Assembly (NCBI RefSeq): GCF_000744285.1
Contig: NZ_JQLQ01000002.1
Coordinates: 1,550,001-1,614,000 of the forward strand
Direction of reading: 5' to 3'
Length of the DNA stretch: 64,000 bases
Source: Carnobacterium pleistocenium FTR1
Lineage (GTDB): Bacteria > Bacillota > Bacilli > Lactobacillales > Carnobacteriaceae
Position numbers and translations under genes: made by a program. Below are positions 32,260-40,163 of this stretch, one piece after another; position 1 is the first letter of the stretch; each line of letters begins with the position of its first letter. The notes below the pieces were generated by a model. The model was not told the origin of the DNA. It worked only from the letters and a program-made list of their open reading frames with translations, and did no database searches.

Positions 32260-32793
32260 TTAGTTTCTTTCCTCACCAAGGTATCCTTGCATCTTCCAAT
32301 AACTTTTTCTGTTGCTAACAGCTTGCATGATAGATAAGTCTGTTTTTGCTAACATAGACATTACTAGTCTTGTTTCGAGTAACATTTCATCTAAATATTC
32401 GTTCGCATAACTTTTAATGATATCTAGGTCTTCTCGAGTAAGGCAGTGATCATTTTTGCTCAAAGATCTTAGCGCAACTTCTTTTTTAGTTTTTCTTTCA
32501 TTCGCTTCTTGTTGCTGAAGAAAATCTAAAACGTGAGGATTGTCCTGGTAAACGATTGTTTCCATAGCAGGTAATGTCCCGAAAAATTCATTTGATAAAT
32601 TTTGGTTTAGCATTGAATCGTTAAGGACCTCTGCTATATCCTGAATCGCTTCGATAGGTGTTGGCTGGTTCTGAAGATATGAATTAACCGTAGAAGCAGA
32701 CCGATTGATTTGTACTGATAATTGAACTTGTGACATATCCTTTCTTTTTATTGCTTTCTTTAATTGGCTTCCGATTGTTCTTGAAACTGTCAT
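32260..32793 (-). CDS. XRE-type helix-turn-helix protein
   Basis: 177 residues with an N-terminal XRE helix-turn-helix: IGSQLKKAIKRKDMSQVQLSVQINRSASTVNSYLQNQ (about residues 7-45). A C-terminal helical region (DLDIIKSYANEYLDEMLLETRLVMSMLAK) follows. It sits after the antirepressor gene in the early operon. It may be a second regulator of the switch; a DNA target is not evident. Confidence 0.65.
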   Translation of the reverse strand: MTVSRTIGSQLKKAIKRKDMSQVQLSVQINRSASTVNSYLQNQPTPIEAIQDIAEVLNDSMLNQNLSNEFFGTLPAMETIVYQDNPHVLDFLQQQEANERKTKKEVALRSLSKNDHCLTREDLDIIKSYANEYLDEMLLETRLVMSMLAKTDLSIMQAVSNRKSYWKMQGYLGEERN

Positions 32794-32818
32794 TTTTTTA
32801 TTTCCTCCTTTTATTTTT

Positions 32819-33541
32819 TTAAATTACTAATGGTATCTGATTATTTTTTTCCTTAATTAACATTTTTAATTCAGTAGATGGCTCCCATAATTCAGCGAAC
32901 TCGACAGCTTCATCAAATTTTAGTTTTGGTATTTCTTCGTAAGCTTCTACATCAAAGTAATTTTTTATTTCTCTCCAGTGATTACTGTAAAGTCTTGCTC
33001 TTAAATTTCTATCGTTATAAGATTGTGCTTTTTTACCGCCTAAAGCGTTGTAAACATTTATTCGAACTTTCGCAGCCAAATGATGTTTTTGCGACCGACT
33101 TAAGTTGATTTCTTGCTTTAAATCCTCGACATCATCTTGCACCAATTTCAAATTCGCTTTAATATCTTTTTGAGATTTTAAAGTTTCAATCATGATATCT
33201 TCTGGTTCCGTTGGTAATTGGTAGAAACCTGTTTTTCTGATTGCTGGTAAAACTTCGCTTGTTACCCATCGTTTAAATTTTTTAGCAACCTTCAACTTAG
33301 ATCCAAAAACTAGCGAGAACATTCCGGATTCATTGATAAAAATCATTTCTCTATTTTGGTTACCGTCGAAAATGGTAATAATTTTCCGGTCTTCATTGTC
33401 CACGTGTCTGTTAATATCTCGACTACCGTTTTGGTATCCCAGGCTATCTGCAACATCTTTTCCTAAAAGCCACGGTTCACCATCAATTAACTGAGTTCTT
33501 AACTCTTGTTGTCCGAAATTAAAAATCTGAAGTTCGTTCAT
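32819..33541 (-). CDS. Phage antirepressor, BRO-N plus ORF6C-like C-terminus
   Basis: 240 residues. BRO-N domain: QIFNFGQQELRTQLIDGEPWLLGKDVADSLGYQN, then MIFINESGMFSLVFGSKLKVAKKFKRWVTSEVLPAIRKTGFY. The C-terminal ~100 residues look like the ORF6C domain (DLKQEINLSRSQKHHLAAKVRINVYNALGG, YSNHWREIKNYFDVEAYEEIP). Antirepressors of this type counter the CI repressor or alter early gene control. It is the second leftward gene after the Cro-like regulator. Confidence 0.88.
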   Translation of the reverse strand: MNELQIFNFGQQELRTQLIDGEPWLLGKDVADSLGYQNGSRDINRHVDNEDRKIITIFDGNQNREMIFINESGMFSLVFGSKLKVAKKFKRWVTSEVLPAIRKTGFYQLPTEPEDIMIETLKSQKDIKANLKLVQDDVEDLKQEINLSRSQKHHLAAKVRINVYNALGGKKAQSYNDRNLRARLYSNHWREIKNYFDVEAYEEIPKLKFDEAVEFAELWEPSTELKMLIKEKNNQIPLVI

Positions 33542-33644
33542 TTTTCTTCCTCACTTTCCGTATTTTCAAGTATTTAAATCCTGTAACTTATGAGTTAACA
33601 TTAAGATTAAGTTTAAGAAGAAAAAATTGTGACTATAAGTTAAT

Positions 33645-33869
33645 TTATTCATCATTAAGTTCCGATTTAGTTAACTCGGATTGTAAAAAAATATCATCAG
33701 GTTTCATTTCAAAAACAGCAGCAATCTTAACAGCTAGTGGATAACTCAGTCCTCTTTGACCGTTTTCAATCATCCAATAGTATTCTTTGGTAATACCAGC
33801 CGATTCCCCTACTTCTTTAAAACTCAAACCTTTTAGTTTTCTTATTTCGGCTAATTTTTCTAAAGACAT
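33645..33869 (-). CDS. Cro-like XRE regulator
   Basis: 74 residues from the ATG at 33869; a GTG at 33881 would sit on the ribosome site itself. XRE helix-turn-helix: LAEIRKLKGLSFKEVGESAGITKEYYWMIENGQRGLSYPLAVKIAAVFEMKPDDIF. It is the first leftward gene after the divergent control region, the Cro position. The transcript begins at a strong promoter (33904-33932). Confidence 0.85.
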   Translation of the reverse strand: MSLEKLAEIRKLKGLSFKEVGESAGITKEYYWMIENGQRGLSYPLAVKIAAVFEMKPDDIFLQSELTKSELNDE

Positions 33870-33888
33870 TTCTTTTTGCACCTCCTTT

Positions 33889-33905
33889 GTTAACCTTGAG
33901 TTAAC
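33889..33905. promoter_or_regulatory. Operator GTTAAC-N5-GTTAAC at the leftward promoter
   Basis: GTTAAC-CTTGA-GTTAAC overlaps the start region and -10 of the leftward promoter. A second copy with the same 17-base layout lies at 33976-33992. They are probable binding sites for the CI or Cro proteins. Confidence 0.6.
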
Positions 33906-33932
33906 TATAATTCACTAATAGTTAATTGTCAA
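33904..33932 (-). promoter_or_regulatory. Leftward early promoter
   Basis: TTGACA (33927-33932) and TATAGT (33904-33909) at exactly 17 bases on the minus strand. It reads into the Cro-like gene and the whole early operon. Its -10 end overlaps the operator at 33889-33905. Confidence 0.75.
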
Positions 33933-33974
33933 CACATAAATACACATTTAGTTAACTTTTTTTATTTCTCTTTG

Positions 33975-34003
33975 TGTTAACTTCTAGTTAACGTTAATAT
34001 AAT
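33975..34003 (+). promoter_or_regulatory. Rightward promoter of the repressor operon
   Basis: A perfect TATAAT at 33998-34003 on the + strand, 19 bases before the ATG at 34023. A weak TGTTAA is at a 17-base spacing. The operator at 33976-33992 overlaps it, giving likely autorepression. Confidence 0.55.
33976..33992. promoter_or_regulatory. Operator GTTAAC-N5-GTTAAC at the rightward promoter
   Basis: GTTAAC-TTCTA-GTTAAC, the second copy of the 17-base operator layout, 87 bases from the first. It lies upstream of a TATAAT (33998-34003) that would serve the CI gene, overlapping its -35/spacer. A lone GTTAAC occurs between the two at 33951-33956. Confidence 0.6.
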
Positions 34004-34022
34004 AATCAAGCGAGGTGGTAAC

Positions 34023-34457
34023 ATGGAATTTGGTCAACGTTTAAAAGAGCTAAGAAAAGCGAAAAAAATGACTCAACAAGAACTCGGAGATATAATTCAT
34101 GTTTCTAAAGTTTCAGTTTCGGGATACGAAACTGGCAACAGATCTCCTGATCCAGATACGTTGAATGCAATTGCTGATTATTTTGGAGTATCTTTAGATT
34201 ATTTACGAGGACGTACAGATGTTAACCGAGACCCATATAATTTAACAAATAAAGAAACAAAGGATATAGCTGTTGAGGTACAGAATATGTTGGATGGAAT
34301 GAATACAGACGCAGAGATTAATTTTTACGGGGAACCAATGTCAGATGAAGACAAAGAACTTTTAGCTGCTGCTTTAGAAACTGCTCTACAAATAAGTAAA
34401 CGTGCTGCTAAAAAGAAATTTACTAGAAATGACTATAAAAAAAAGAGTGGTGATTAA
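34023..34457 (+). CDS. CI-type repressor
   Basis: 144 residues. N-terminal XRE helix-turn-helix (FGQRLKELRKAKKMTQQELGDIIHVSKVSVSGYETGNRSPDPDTLNAIADYFGVSLDYLRG, residues 3-62), then a short acidic C-terminal part (MSDEDKELLAAALETALQISKRA). It lacks a LexA-like peptidase domain, so induction is likely through the ImmA-type metallopeptidase encoded next, as in ICEBs1 ImmR/ImmA. A GCGAGGTGG ribosome site precedes it. Divergent from the Cro-like gene. Confidence 0.9.
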   Translation: MEFGQRLKELRKAKKMTQQELGDIIHVSKVSVSGYETGNRSPDPDTLNAIADYFGVSLDYLRGRTDVNRDPYNLTNKETKDIAVEVQNMLDGMNTDAEINFYGEPMSDEDKELLAAALETALQISKRAAKKKFTRNDYKKKSGD

Positions 34458-34458
34458 T

Positions 34459-34881
34459 ATGGAAGACTTTGTAAGCCGAGAAGCCAATAAAGTTGTTAAC
34501 ATTCATAATACCTCTCTCCCCTCTAAACTAGCTAAGCTTTGCGGATGTGAAGTCATCTATTTAAATTTGAGCGACGATACCTGGGGATTTACGGTTAAAA
34601 AAAGTCGAATCAATACTATTGTCATAAATCAAGCTTTAGAAGAGAACGTTCAAGAATTTGTAATCGCTCACGAACTAGGGCATGTTAGATTACATAGTGG
34701 GATAAATACCCCTTTTCTACGCAGAGTTGCTAAAGGATCTTTTATTCCTTCTATAGAGTATGAGGCTAACCGCTTCGCTTTTGATGTTTTACTAAGTGGG
34801 ATAGATGACAAAGAATTATATACAAAATTTCAGCTATTAGAATCACTAGGACTACCTAATGACTTAGAAAGATTCTTTTAA
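34459..34881 (+). CDS. ImmA/IrrE-type metallopeptidase
   Basis: 140 residues from ATG 34459, one base after the repressor stop (34457). Zinc peptidase motif VIAHELGHVRLH (HExxH), followed by EYEANRFAFDVLL with the third ligand Glu. It probably cleaves the CI-type repressor in response to DNA damage, allowing lytic growth. Upstream in-frame starts lie within the repressor gene and are rejected. A decayed copy of its 3' part lies at 35616-35730. Confidence 0.9.
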   Translation: MEDFVSREANKVVNIHNTSLPSKLAKLCGCEVIYLNLSDDTWGFTVKKSRINTIVINQALEENVQEFVIAHELGHVRLHSGINTPFLRRVAKGSFIPSIEYEANRFAFDVLLSGIDDKELYTKFQLLESLGLPNDLERFF

Positions 34882-34953
34882 TTTTTTATTATTTTAAATA
34901 ACTATTGTAGTACATAAGACATTCAACTTAAATTATCTAGGAGGAACTTTATA

Positions 34954-35580
34954 GTGAAAAAAATTAAAATATTATCAATAATTGGTTTAAGCGGTATTGT
35001 TCTGGCTGCATGCAACAATACCGCAGAATCTCCAGTGGAAACTGAAACAACCATATCAGAAGAAACTATCGAATCGTCCTCAAGTGAGCTTACACAAGCA
35101 GAATGGATGGAACAAAACGAAGAAGCGACCTCAGATAGTTTTTCTGTTATATCGAATGACAGCACCCTATCTTCTGACGTATTTGAATTAAAATTTAAAC
35201 AAGCTGAAGTAATTCAGAGTCCTTCAGAGGATTCTAAAGGTGTTTACCTTACTTTTGATTTAACTAATACAGCTGAAGATAATATTGTCCCATTTGAGAT
35301 ACTTACAGATTACATTTCAATGCAGCAAACTACAGATACCTCAGTTGTTTTCTTAGATAATACCTATTATGAGCTAGATGCATTTGGAGATGACACTGAT
35401 TCCTATAACATGATGGTGGGTAAGCATAATGACTTATCTAACGAACTATTACCACATAAGACTATTGAGGTAAGTTATGCATATTACTTAGAGGATGAAA
35501 ATTTACCGATTGAAGTTTTTGTTTATGATTCTGAAACATTTGAAGAATTAGATTTTTATACTATAGAAAGCTTAAATTAG
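34954..35580 (+). CDS. DUF5067-type lipoprotein
   Basis: 208 residues from a GTG at 34954 with AGGAGG at about 34939. Lipoprotein signal MKKIKILSIIGLSGIVLAAC with a lipobox ending at the Cys at position 20. A Ser/Thr/Glu-rich linker follows, then a beta domain with VYLTFDLTNTAEDNIVPFEI, MMVGKHNDLSNELLPHKTIEV and EVFVYDSETFEEL. This resembles DUF5067/DUF4352-type extracytoplasmic domains. Its place beside the integrase suggests lysogenic conversion or superinfection exclusion. No homology to the Sie/Ltp lipoproteins could be proven. Confidence 0.8.
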   Translation: MKKIKILSIIGLSGIVLAACNNTAESPVETETTISEETIESSSSELTQAEWMEQNEEATSDSFSVISNDSTLSSDVFELKFKQAEVIQSPSEDSKGVYLTFDLTNTAEDNIVPFEILTDYISMQQTTDTSVVFLDNTYYELDAFGDDTDSYNMMVGKHNDLSNELLPHKTIEVSYAYYLEDENLPIEVFVYDSETFEELDFYTIESLN

Positions 35581-35615
35581 TTTATTCAAGAAGAATTTTT
35601 TAAGTACTTCTTGCT

Positions 35616-35730
35616 ATTGAGTCTAATACTAATCGCTTCAATTTCGATATTTTATTATGTGGAATATATGATAAGGCATTATATACAAATTGCTAGACAA
35701 ATTAGAATAAGTTTTTATTATTTTAGATTG
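35616..35730 (+). pseudogene. Decayed copy of the 3' part of the ImmA gene
   Basis: The DNA aligns closely with the immA-like gene over about 34754-34860, including AATCGCTTC, TTTTAT(T)A, GATAAG and TTATATACAAA. Translated it gives ESNTNRFNFDILLCGIYDK, matching EYEANRFAFDVLLSGIDDK, then stops. It is a remnant of a second metallopeptidase gene, interrupted from the intact one by the lipoprotein gene. Confidence 0.7.
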
Positions 35731-35771
35731 AAGATAACATTTTTATTAAATAAAAAATTGGAGGCTTTCAA

Positions 35772-36440
35772 ATGATTGTAGTTAATAAAGCAATGTTGCA
35801 AATTAAAAGTGGACGAGAAAAAATTGGTGTAGGTTTTACCGGTTTAGGAGAAATGAAACAAAATGAAGATGGTTTAATCTATTTCAATAAAAAAAATCCT
35901 GTTTATTTTGAATACCTTGAATATACTTTTGATGGGCCCGTTTACAATACCGTAGTTGAATCAAGACAAAATGGGATGTCTTCCACTAAGGGAAAAGATA
36001 AATCAAAACAAAAAGGAAAATCGGGTAAAGTTGTTGGCGGAGCTATTTTAGGAACTTTATTATTTCCTGGTGTAGGAACTGTAGTCGGTGCATATGCTGG
36101 TGGAAAAGGTAAAAATAAGAAAAAAGGTGAAAATAGTTCTGTTACTAAAGACAGCTCACAGTCTATTGAAACTCAAAGACAAGTAGAAGTTCCTAGTATT
36201 GCAACTCTAAGATTTAAAAATGTTGAAACTTCAGAAGAGTTTAGCATACAAATTGTCTGTGACTCTTTAAAAAATGCTCAATTAATAAATTTTAAAACTA
36301 CAAAACCTAAAAATACCATACTAGTAGACGATTCAAAAAGTTTCCTTGATCAAATAAAAGAATATAAAGAGCTTTTTGATTTGAACATTATTAGCCAAGA
36401 AGAATTTAATAAAAAGAAAGCTGAATTATTAAATCTATAG
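35772..36440 (+). CDS. Glycine-zipper and SHOCT-domain protein
   Basis: 222 residues. N-terminal ~75 residues are a mixed beta domain (VNKAMLQIKSGREKIGVGFTGLGEM). A basic linker precedes a glycine-zipper-like membrane segment GKVVGGAILGTLLFPGVGTVVGAYAGG (about residues 85-115). The last ~30 residues (IKEYKELFDLNIISQEEFNKKKAELL) form a SHOCT-type C-terminus. Such proteins may oligomerise in membranes. In the lysogeny arm it may contribute to exclusion, which is speculation. A GGAGGC site precedes the ATG. Confidence 0.75.
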   Translation: MIVVNKAMLQIKSGREKIGVGFTGLGEMKQNEDGLIYFNKKNPVYFEYLEYTFDGPVYNTVVESRQNGMSSTKGKDKSKQKGKSGKVVGGAILGTLLFPGVGTVVGAYAGGKGKNKKKGENSSVTKDSSQSIETQRQVEVPSIATLRFKNVETSEEFSIQIVCDSLKNAQLINFKTTKPKNTILVDDSKSFLDQIKEYKELFDLNIISQEEFNKKKAELLNL

Positions 36441-36463
36441 AATAGATAATAATCTATTTTACT

Positions 36464-36494
36464 AAGAAATGCCTTTTAAGGCTTTTCTTTTTTT
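36464..36494 (+). terminator. Intrinsic terminator after the SHOCT gene
   Basis: AAGAAATGCCTT-TT-AAGGC..TTTTCTT followed by Ts on the + strand, 24 bases after the stop. It ends the repressor-to-SHOCT transcript before the integrase pair. Confidence 0.75.
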
Positions 36495-36554
36495 AATTAA
36501 AAAGAACATAAGTTCGTATTTTTAGTAAAAAAATACACAAAAGGAGTAGTTTTT

Positions 36555-36872
36555 ATGTTAATCATAGATAATTCATTAAAAGAGATGGATTTTTGTACAA
36601 AAACTTCGGAATTTATAGGTTCTGAACAATTGAGGGTATTTGAAATAGACTTCGAATATACGATGTTCGCTTATTATTACGAGGATGGCATCCATTTGGC
36701 TATTGCTAGGAATGATGATGGTCCTCTTAATCAGACAGTGTGGAACAAATTAAAAGATGTTGGAGTTATCTACCCTGATATTTATTTTAACAATGATGAT
36801 GCTATGTGGATTAACGAAGAAGGAAACACGATGCATGCATCACTTAAACATGAAAATAGGAGTCGATATTAA
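36555..36872 (+). CDS. Unknown protein coupled to the integrase
   Basis: 105 residues, not recognised; acidic, with EFIGSEQLRVFEIDFEYTMFAYYYEDGIHLAIARNDDGPL and a NDDAMWINEEGNT tail. A good AAGGAGTAG site precedes the ATG. Its stop TAA overlaps the integrase ATG (TAATG), suggesting co-expression and possibly a recombination-direction or regulatory partner. Not an obvious excisionase. Confidence 0.55.
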   Translation: MLIIDNSLKEMDFCTKTSEFIGSEQLRVFEIDFEYTMFAYYYEDGIHLAIARNDDGPLNQTVWNKLKDVGVIYPDIYFNNDDAMWINEEGNTMHASLKHENRSRY

Positions 36873-38017
36873 TGTGGGTTCAAGAAACAAAAGATGGTAA
36901 CTTTCAATATTTTGAGAGATATAAGGATCCATATACTCAAAACTATAAAACTAAATCAGTAAGACTTATCACTGACTCTTCTCAATCTAGAAAAAAAGCT
37001 CAAAAAATATTAGATAAAAAAATAGCAAAGGCTTTAGATGCAAAAGAACAACAATCAATCACTTTCCATGAAGTTTATGAAGAATGGTATAAAACTCATA
37101 TCCGTTCTTTGCGCCCCTCTTCTATCGTTGTTTATGACTCTATAAAAAAACACGTACTAAATTATATAAAAAAAGATATATTGATTAACAGAATCGATAC
37201 CAAGTTTCTCCAGAAATTTTTTAATCAATTAGAATTTTCAGATCAATATATATCTTCTTTTAAATCGACTTTAGGATTAGTCTTTAAGTATGCACACCTG
37301 ATGGAGTACATTGATAAAAACCCGTTAGATAATGTTGTTTTAAATAAACGCACTAAAACATTTGCGGATATACAACGAATTAAAAATAAATTCCTTGAAC
37401 AAAGCGAAGCTGAATCTCTTTTGAGCGAACTTTATAGAAGACCTTCTACTTATCGTTTAGCGAGATTAGCAGAATTTATGTATTTAACTGGAGTGCGATT
37501 CGGAGAAGCGGTCATACTTACTGAGAAAGATTTTGAACTAGAAAATAAGCTTGTTAAAATTACAGGTACCATAGACAGGACCAAAGGATATAAAAACGCA
37601 AAAAAAGGACCCACCAAAACAGCGAAGTCCATGAGAGATATTTCGATAACTTCCAGAACGTCCGAATTAGTGAAGCAATCTTTCGGAGAAAATCAATTAG
37701 CTAATTTAGATAATAAGCAGTTTTTGAAAGGAAAATATATTTTTGTTACAAAAAGTGGAACCCCAATTCAAAATAACTCTTTCAATATAGCTCTAAAACG
37801 AGCAGGAGAACGTGTTGGACTAGAAGACAAGGAATTATCCTCTCACATCTTCAGACACTCTCACGTCTCCTTATTGGCAGAGAAAAACATACCTTTGAAA
37901 GCAATCATGGATAGAGTTGGCCACGAGGATGCGGATATCACCAATCGTATTTATACCCACGTTACAAGCCAAATGAAAACCAACATCATTGATCAACTCG
38001 AATCGAACGGTTTGTAG
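36872..38017 (+). CDS. int: Tyrosine-family site-specific integrase
   Basis: 381 residues. N-terminal arm-binding domain (QETKDGNFQYFERYKDPYTQNYK), core-binding helices, and the catalytic domain with the Arg of TGVRFGEA (about residue 209), the HxxR box HIFRHSHVSLL (about 325-335), the GHEDADITNRIYTHVT segment with the nucleophilic Tyr (about 361). It integrates and, with a partner, excises the phage. The attachment site must lie close to its 3' end, between it and hup. Confidence 0.95.
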   Translation: MWVQETKDGNFQYFERYKDPYTQNYKTKSVRLITDSSQSRKKAQKILDKKIAKALDAKEQQSITFHEVYEEWYKTHIRSLRPSSIVVYDSIKKHVLNYIKKDILINRIDTKFLQKFFNQLEFSDQYISSFKSTLGLVFKYAHLMEYIDKNPLDNVVLNKRTKTFADIQRIKNKFLEQSEAESLLSELYRRPSTYRLARLAEFMYLTGVRFGEAVILTEKDFELENKLVKITGTIDRTKGYKNAKKGPTKTAKSMRDISITSRTSELVKQSFGENQLANLDNKQFLKGKYIFVTKSGTPIQNNSFNIALKRAGERVGLEDKELSSHIFRHSHVSLLAEKNIPLKAIMDRVGHEDADITNRIYTHVTSQMKTNIIDQLESNGL

Positions 38018-38065
38018 AAAGCTATTTTTTTGCTATTTCTTAATTATTTTATCTCATAAAACAGC

Positions 38066-38093
38066 AAAAACCCTTGACGTATCAAGGGTTTTT
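38066..38093. terminator. Bidirectional terminator between integrase and hup
   Basis: AAAAACCCTTGA-CGTA-TCAAGGGTTTTT, a 12-bp near-perfect stem extended by outer ACAGC/GCTGT. It serves the convergent integrase and hup genes. The phage att core probably lies near here, since hup keeps its full 3' end. Confidence 0.8.
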
Positions 38094-38102
38094 AGTGCTG
38101 TA

Positions 38103-38378
38103 TTATTTAACTGCGTCTTTAAGTGCTTTACCTGGTTTAAATGCAGGTACTTTACTTGCAGCGATTTGGATTTCTTCCCCTGTTTGAGGGTTACGACCTT
38201 TACGTGCAGCACGATCGCGCACTTCAAAGTTACCAAAACCAATAATTTGAACTTTTTCTCCTTCACTTAATGAAGTTTGAATTGATTCAAAAACAGCATC
38301 TACTGCTGAAGTTGCATCTTTTTTAGTAAGACCTGTTGAAGTTGCAACATTTTCGATTAATTCTGCTTTGTTAGCCAT
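38103..38378 (-). CDS. hup: DNA-binding protein HU
   Basis: 91 residues from the ATG at 38378 (GGAGGTGAAATAC upstream); longer in-frame starts lack a ribosome site. Typical [68 protein letters not shown]. It is the main nucleoid protein. In B. subtilis hbs also follows der. The prophage lies directly downstream. Confidence 0.97.
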   Translation of the reverse strand: MANKAELIENVATSTGLTKKDATSAVDAVFESIQTSLSEGEKVQIIGFGNFEVRDRAARKGRNPQTGEEIQIAASKVPAFKPGKALKDAVK

Positions 38379-38661
38379 GTGTATTTCACCTCCCTCGGAA
38401 AGAAGAATTGATGCATTATTTATAAGCAAATAAACATCATTTAGACATTTTTGAGTGGCCCAAAAATGAATTATTACGAAATGCAATATTAGTAGTTCTA
38501 AATGACATTTCTTTTAAAAAGATATCACACAAATACTGATACTGCAATGATTTTTACTGCATTAAGAGATATTATTAAGCATTTTTCAAATATTCAACAA
38601 ATTATTTGAAACCCCTTGAAAGTTATGTTAAAATGCTCAGCTTATTAATAATTCTTTATAC

Positions 38662-39975
38662 TTATTTTCTTCTTCTTATAATTAGATGAATAGGCGTTCC
38701 TTCAAAAGTAAAGGCATCACGAATACGATTTTCCAAGAAACGAGCATAAGAAAAATGCATCATTTCCGGTTCATTTACAAATACCACAAAAGTTGGCGGC
38801 TTAACAGCTACTTGAGTAGCGTAATAAATACGCAATCTTTTCCCTTTATCTGTTGGAGTTGGGTTCATTGCTACTGCATCTAATATGACTTCATTAAGGG
38901 TAGCTGATTGAATACGTAAGTTTTGATTCATACTTACGCGTTCAATAATTTCAGGAAGCTTATTTAGACGTTGTTTCGTTAGAGCTGACACAAAAATAAT
39001 TGGTGCATAGCTCAAGTATAAAAATTCGCTTCTAATTTGTTCTTCGAATTTTTTCATTGAATGGTTGTCTTTATCAAGAGTATCCCATTTATTTACGACA
39101 ATGATAATACCTTTTCCAGCTTCATGAGCATATCCAGCAACCTTCTTATCTTGCTCTCTGATACCTTCTTCAGCATTCAGTACACACAATACAACATCTG
39201 AACGTTCAATAGCTCTAAGAGCTCTTAAAACACTATATTTTTCAGTGTTTTCATAAACTTTACCTTTTTTTCGCATTCCAGCAGTATCGATCATAACAAA
39301 TTCAGCACCATCTTGACCCACAAAAGAAGTATCAATAGCATCACGAGTTGTTCCAGGGATTGCTGAAACGATTACACGATCTTCTCCTAACATGGCATTT
39401 ATAATAGATGATTTCCCAACATTCGGTCTACCGATCAAACTGAATTTTATAACAGAATCATCATATTCTTCTTCTGATTCATCTGGAAAATGGCTAATAG
39501 CCGCATCTAATAGATCTCCAATTCCTAAACCATGACTTCCTGAAATTGGGAAAGGTTCCCCTAATCCTAAAGCATAAAAATCGAAAATATCATTACGCAT
39601 TTCTGGGTTATCCACTTTGTTTATTGCTAACAATATTGGTTTTTTCGTGCGATGAAGAATTCTTGCTACATTCTCATCTGCATCAGTAATGTGTTCTTTT
39701 ACGCTAGTGATAAAAATAATCACATCTGCTTCATCCATAGCTATTTCAGCTTGGTGTTTTATTTGTTCTAAAAATGGTTCGTCACCTAAATCGATCCCGC
39801 CTGTATCAATCACATTAAATTCTTTTCCTAACCATTCTGCTGGTGCATAGATACGATCACGAGTTACCCCTGATACATCTTCTACAATTGAGATACGTTC
39901 TCCAACAATACGATTAAAAATAGTTGATTTTCCTACGTTAGGGCGACCAACGATGGCTACAACTGGTTTTGCCAT
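38662..39975 (-). CDS. der: Ribosome-assembly GTPase Der (EngA)
   Basis: 437 residues with two tandem G domains: [14 protein letters not shown] at the start and [14 protein letters not shown] near residue 182, each followed by DTGG or DTAG and NKxD (NKVD; NKWD). A C-terminal KH-like domain follows. It acts in 50S maturation. Its length is normal. It lies after rpsA and before hup, as in other Firmicutes. About 280 bases upstream of hup hold no gene. Confidence 0.98.
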   Translation of the reverse strand: MAKPVVAIVGRPNVGKSTIFNRIVGERISIVEDVSGVTRDRIYAPAEWLGKEFNVIDTGGIDLGDEPFLEQIKHQAEIAMDEADVIIFITSVKEHITDADENVARILHRTKKPILLAINKVDNPEMRNDIFDFYALGLGEPFPISGSHGLGIGDLLDAAISHFPDESEEEYDDSVIKFSLIGRPNVGKSSIINAMLGEDRVIVSAIPGTTRDAIDTSFVGQDGAEFVMIDTAGMRKKGKVYENTEKYSVLRALRAIERSDVVLCVLNAEEGIREQDKKVAGYAHEAGKGIIIVVNKWDTLDKDNHSMKKFEEQIRSEFLYLSYAPIIFVSALTKQRLNKLPEIIERVSMNQNLRIQSATLNEVILDAVAMNPTPTDKGKRLRIYYATQVAVKPPTFVVFVNEPEMMHFSYARFLENRIRDAFTFEGTPIHLIIRRRK

Positions 39976-40111
39976 TGTTTTTGCCTCCTTTTTTTTTATT
40001 CTCTTGTAAGTTTATAGAAATACCTTTAAACATGCAAGCTTTTGCTTAAGGAATAAGGCAAACTCTCATAAAAACCTTATTCATTTGATCTATTTTCATT
40101 AAAATTCACAT

Positions 40112-40153
40112 AAAAAAGGACATGAGAACAAAAATTGTTCACATATCCTTTTT
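40112..40153 (-). terminator. Terminator after rpsA
   Basis: Minus-strand AAAAAGGATATGTGAACAA / TTGTTCTCATGTCCTTTTTT forms a long stem with a T-run. It separates rpsA from der. Confidence 0.8.
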
Positions 40154-40163
40154 AAATTAGTTA

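Larger units (their letters stand above)
1..38102. mobile_element. Siphovirus prophage, left end outside window
   Basis: A continuous run of phage genes in canonical modular order: integrase and lysogeny genes at the right, a leftward early replication/recombination operon, a late regulator, then terminase, portal, head, tail tube, tape measure and fibre genes. The right boundary is placed between the integrase stop and the intact hup gene. The left boundary, lysis genes and second att copy are not in the window, so no att core can be defined by direct repeat. PBSX/SPP1-type terminase and portal suggest a pac-type packager, but this is inference. Essential modules look intact except a frameshifted HNH gene, so the element may be inducible. 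Confidence 0.95.

Noticed and set aside
37989-38270. Plus-strand open frame running into hup
   Set aside because: It is antisense to hup and overlaps the shared terminator; no ribosome site.
38379-38661. A gene between hup and der
   Set aside because: Frames in this stretch are short, lack ribosome sites, and the longer in-frame start of hup has none; it is treated as the hup leader.
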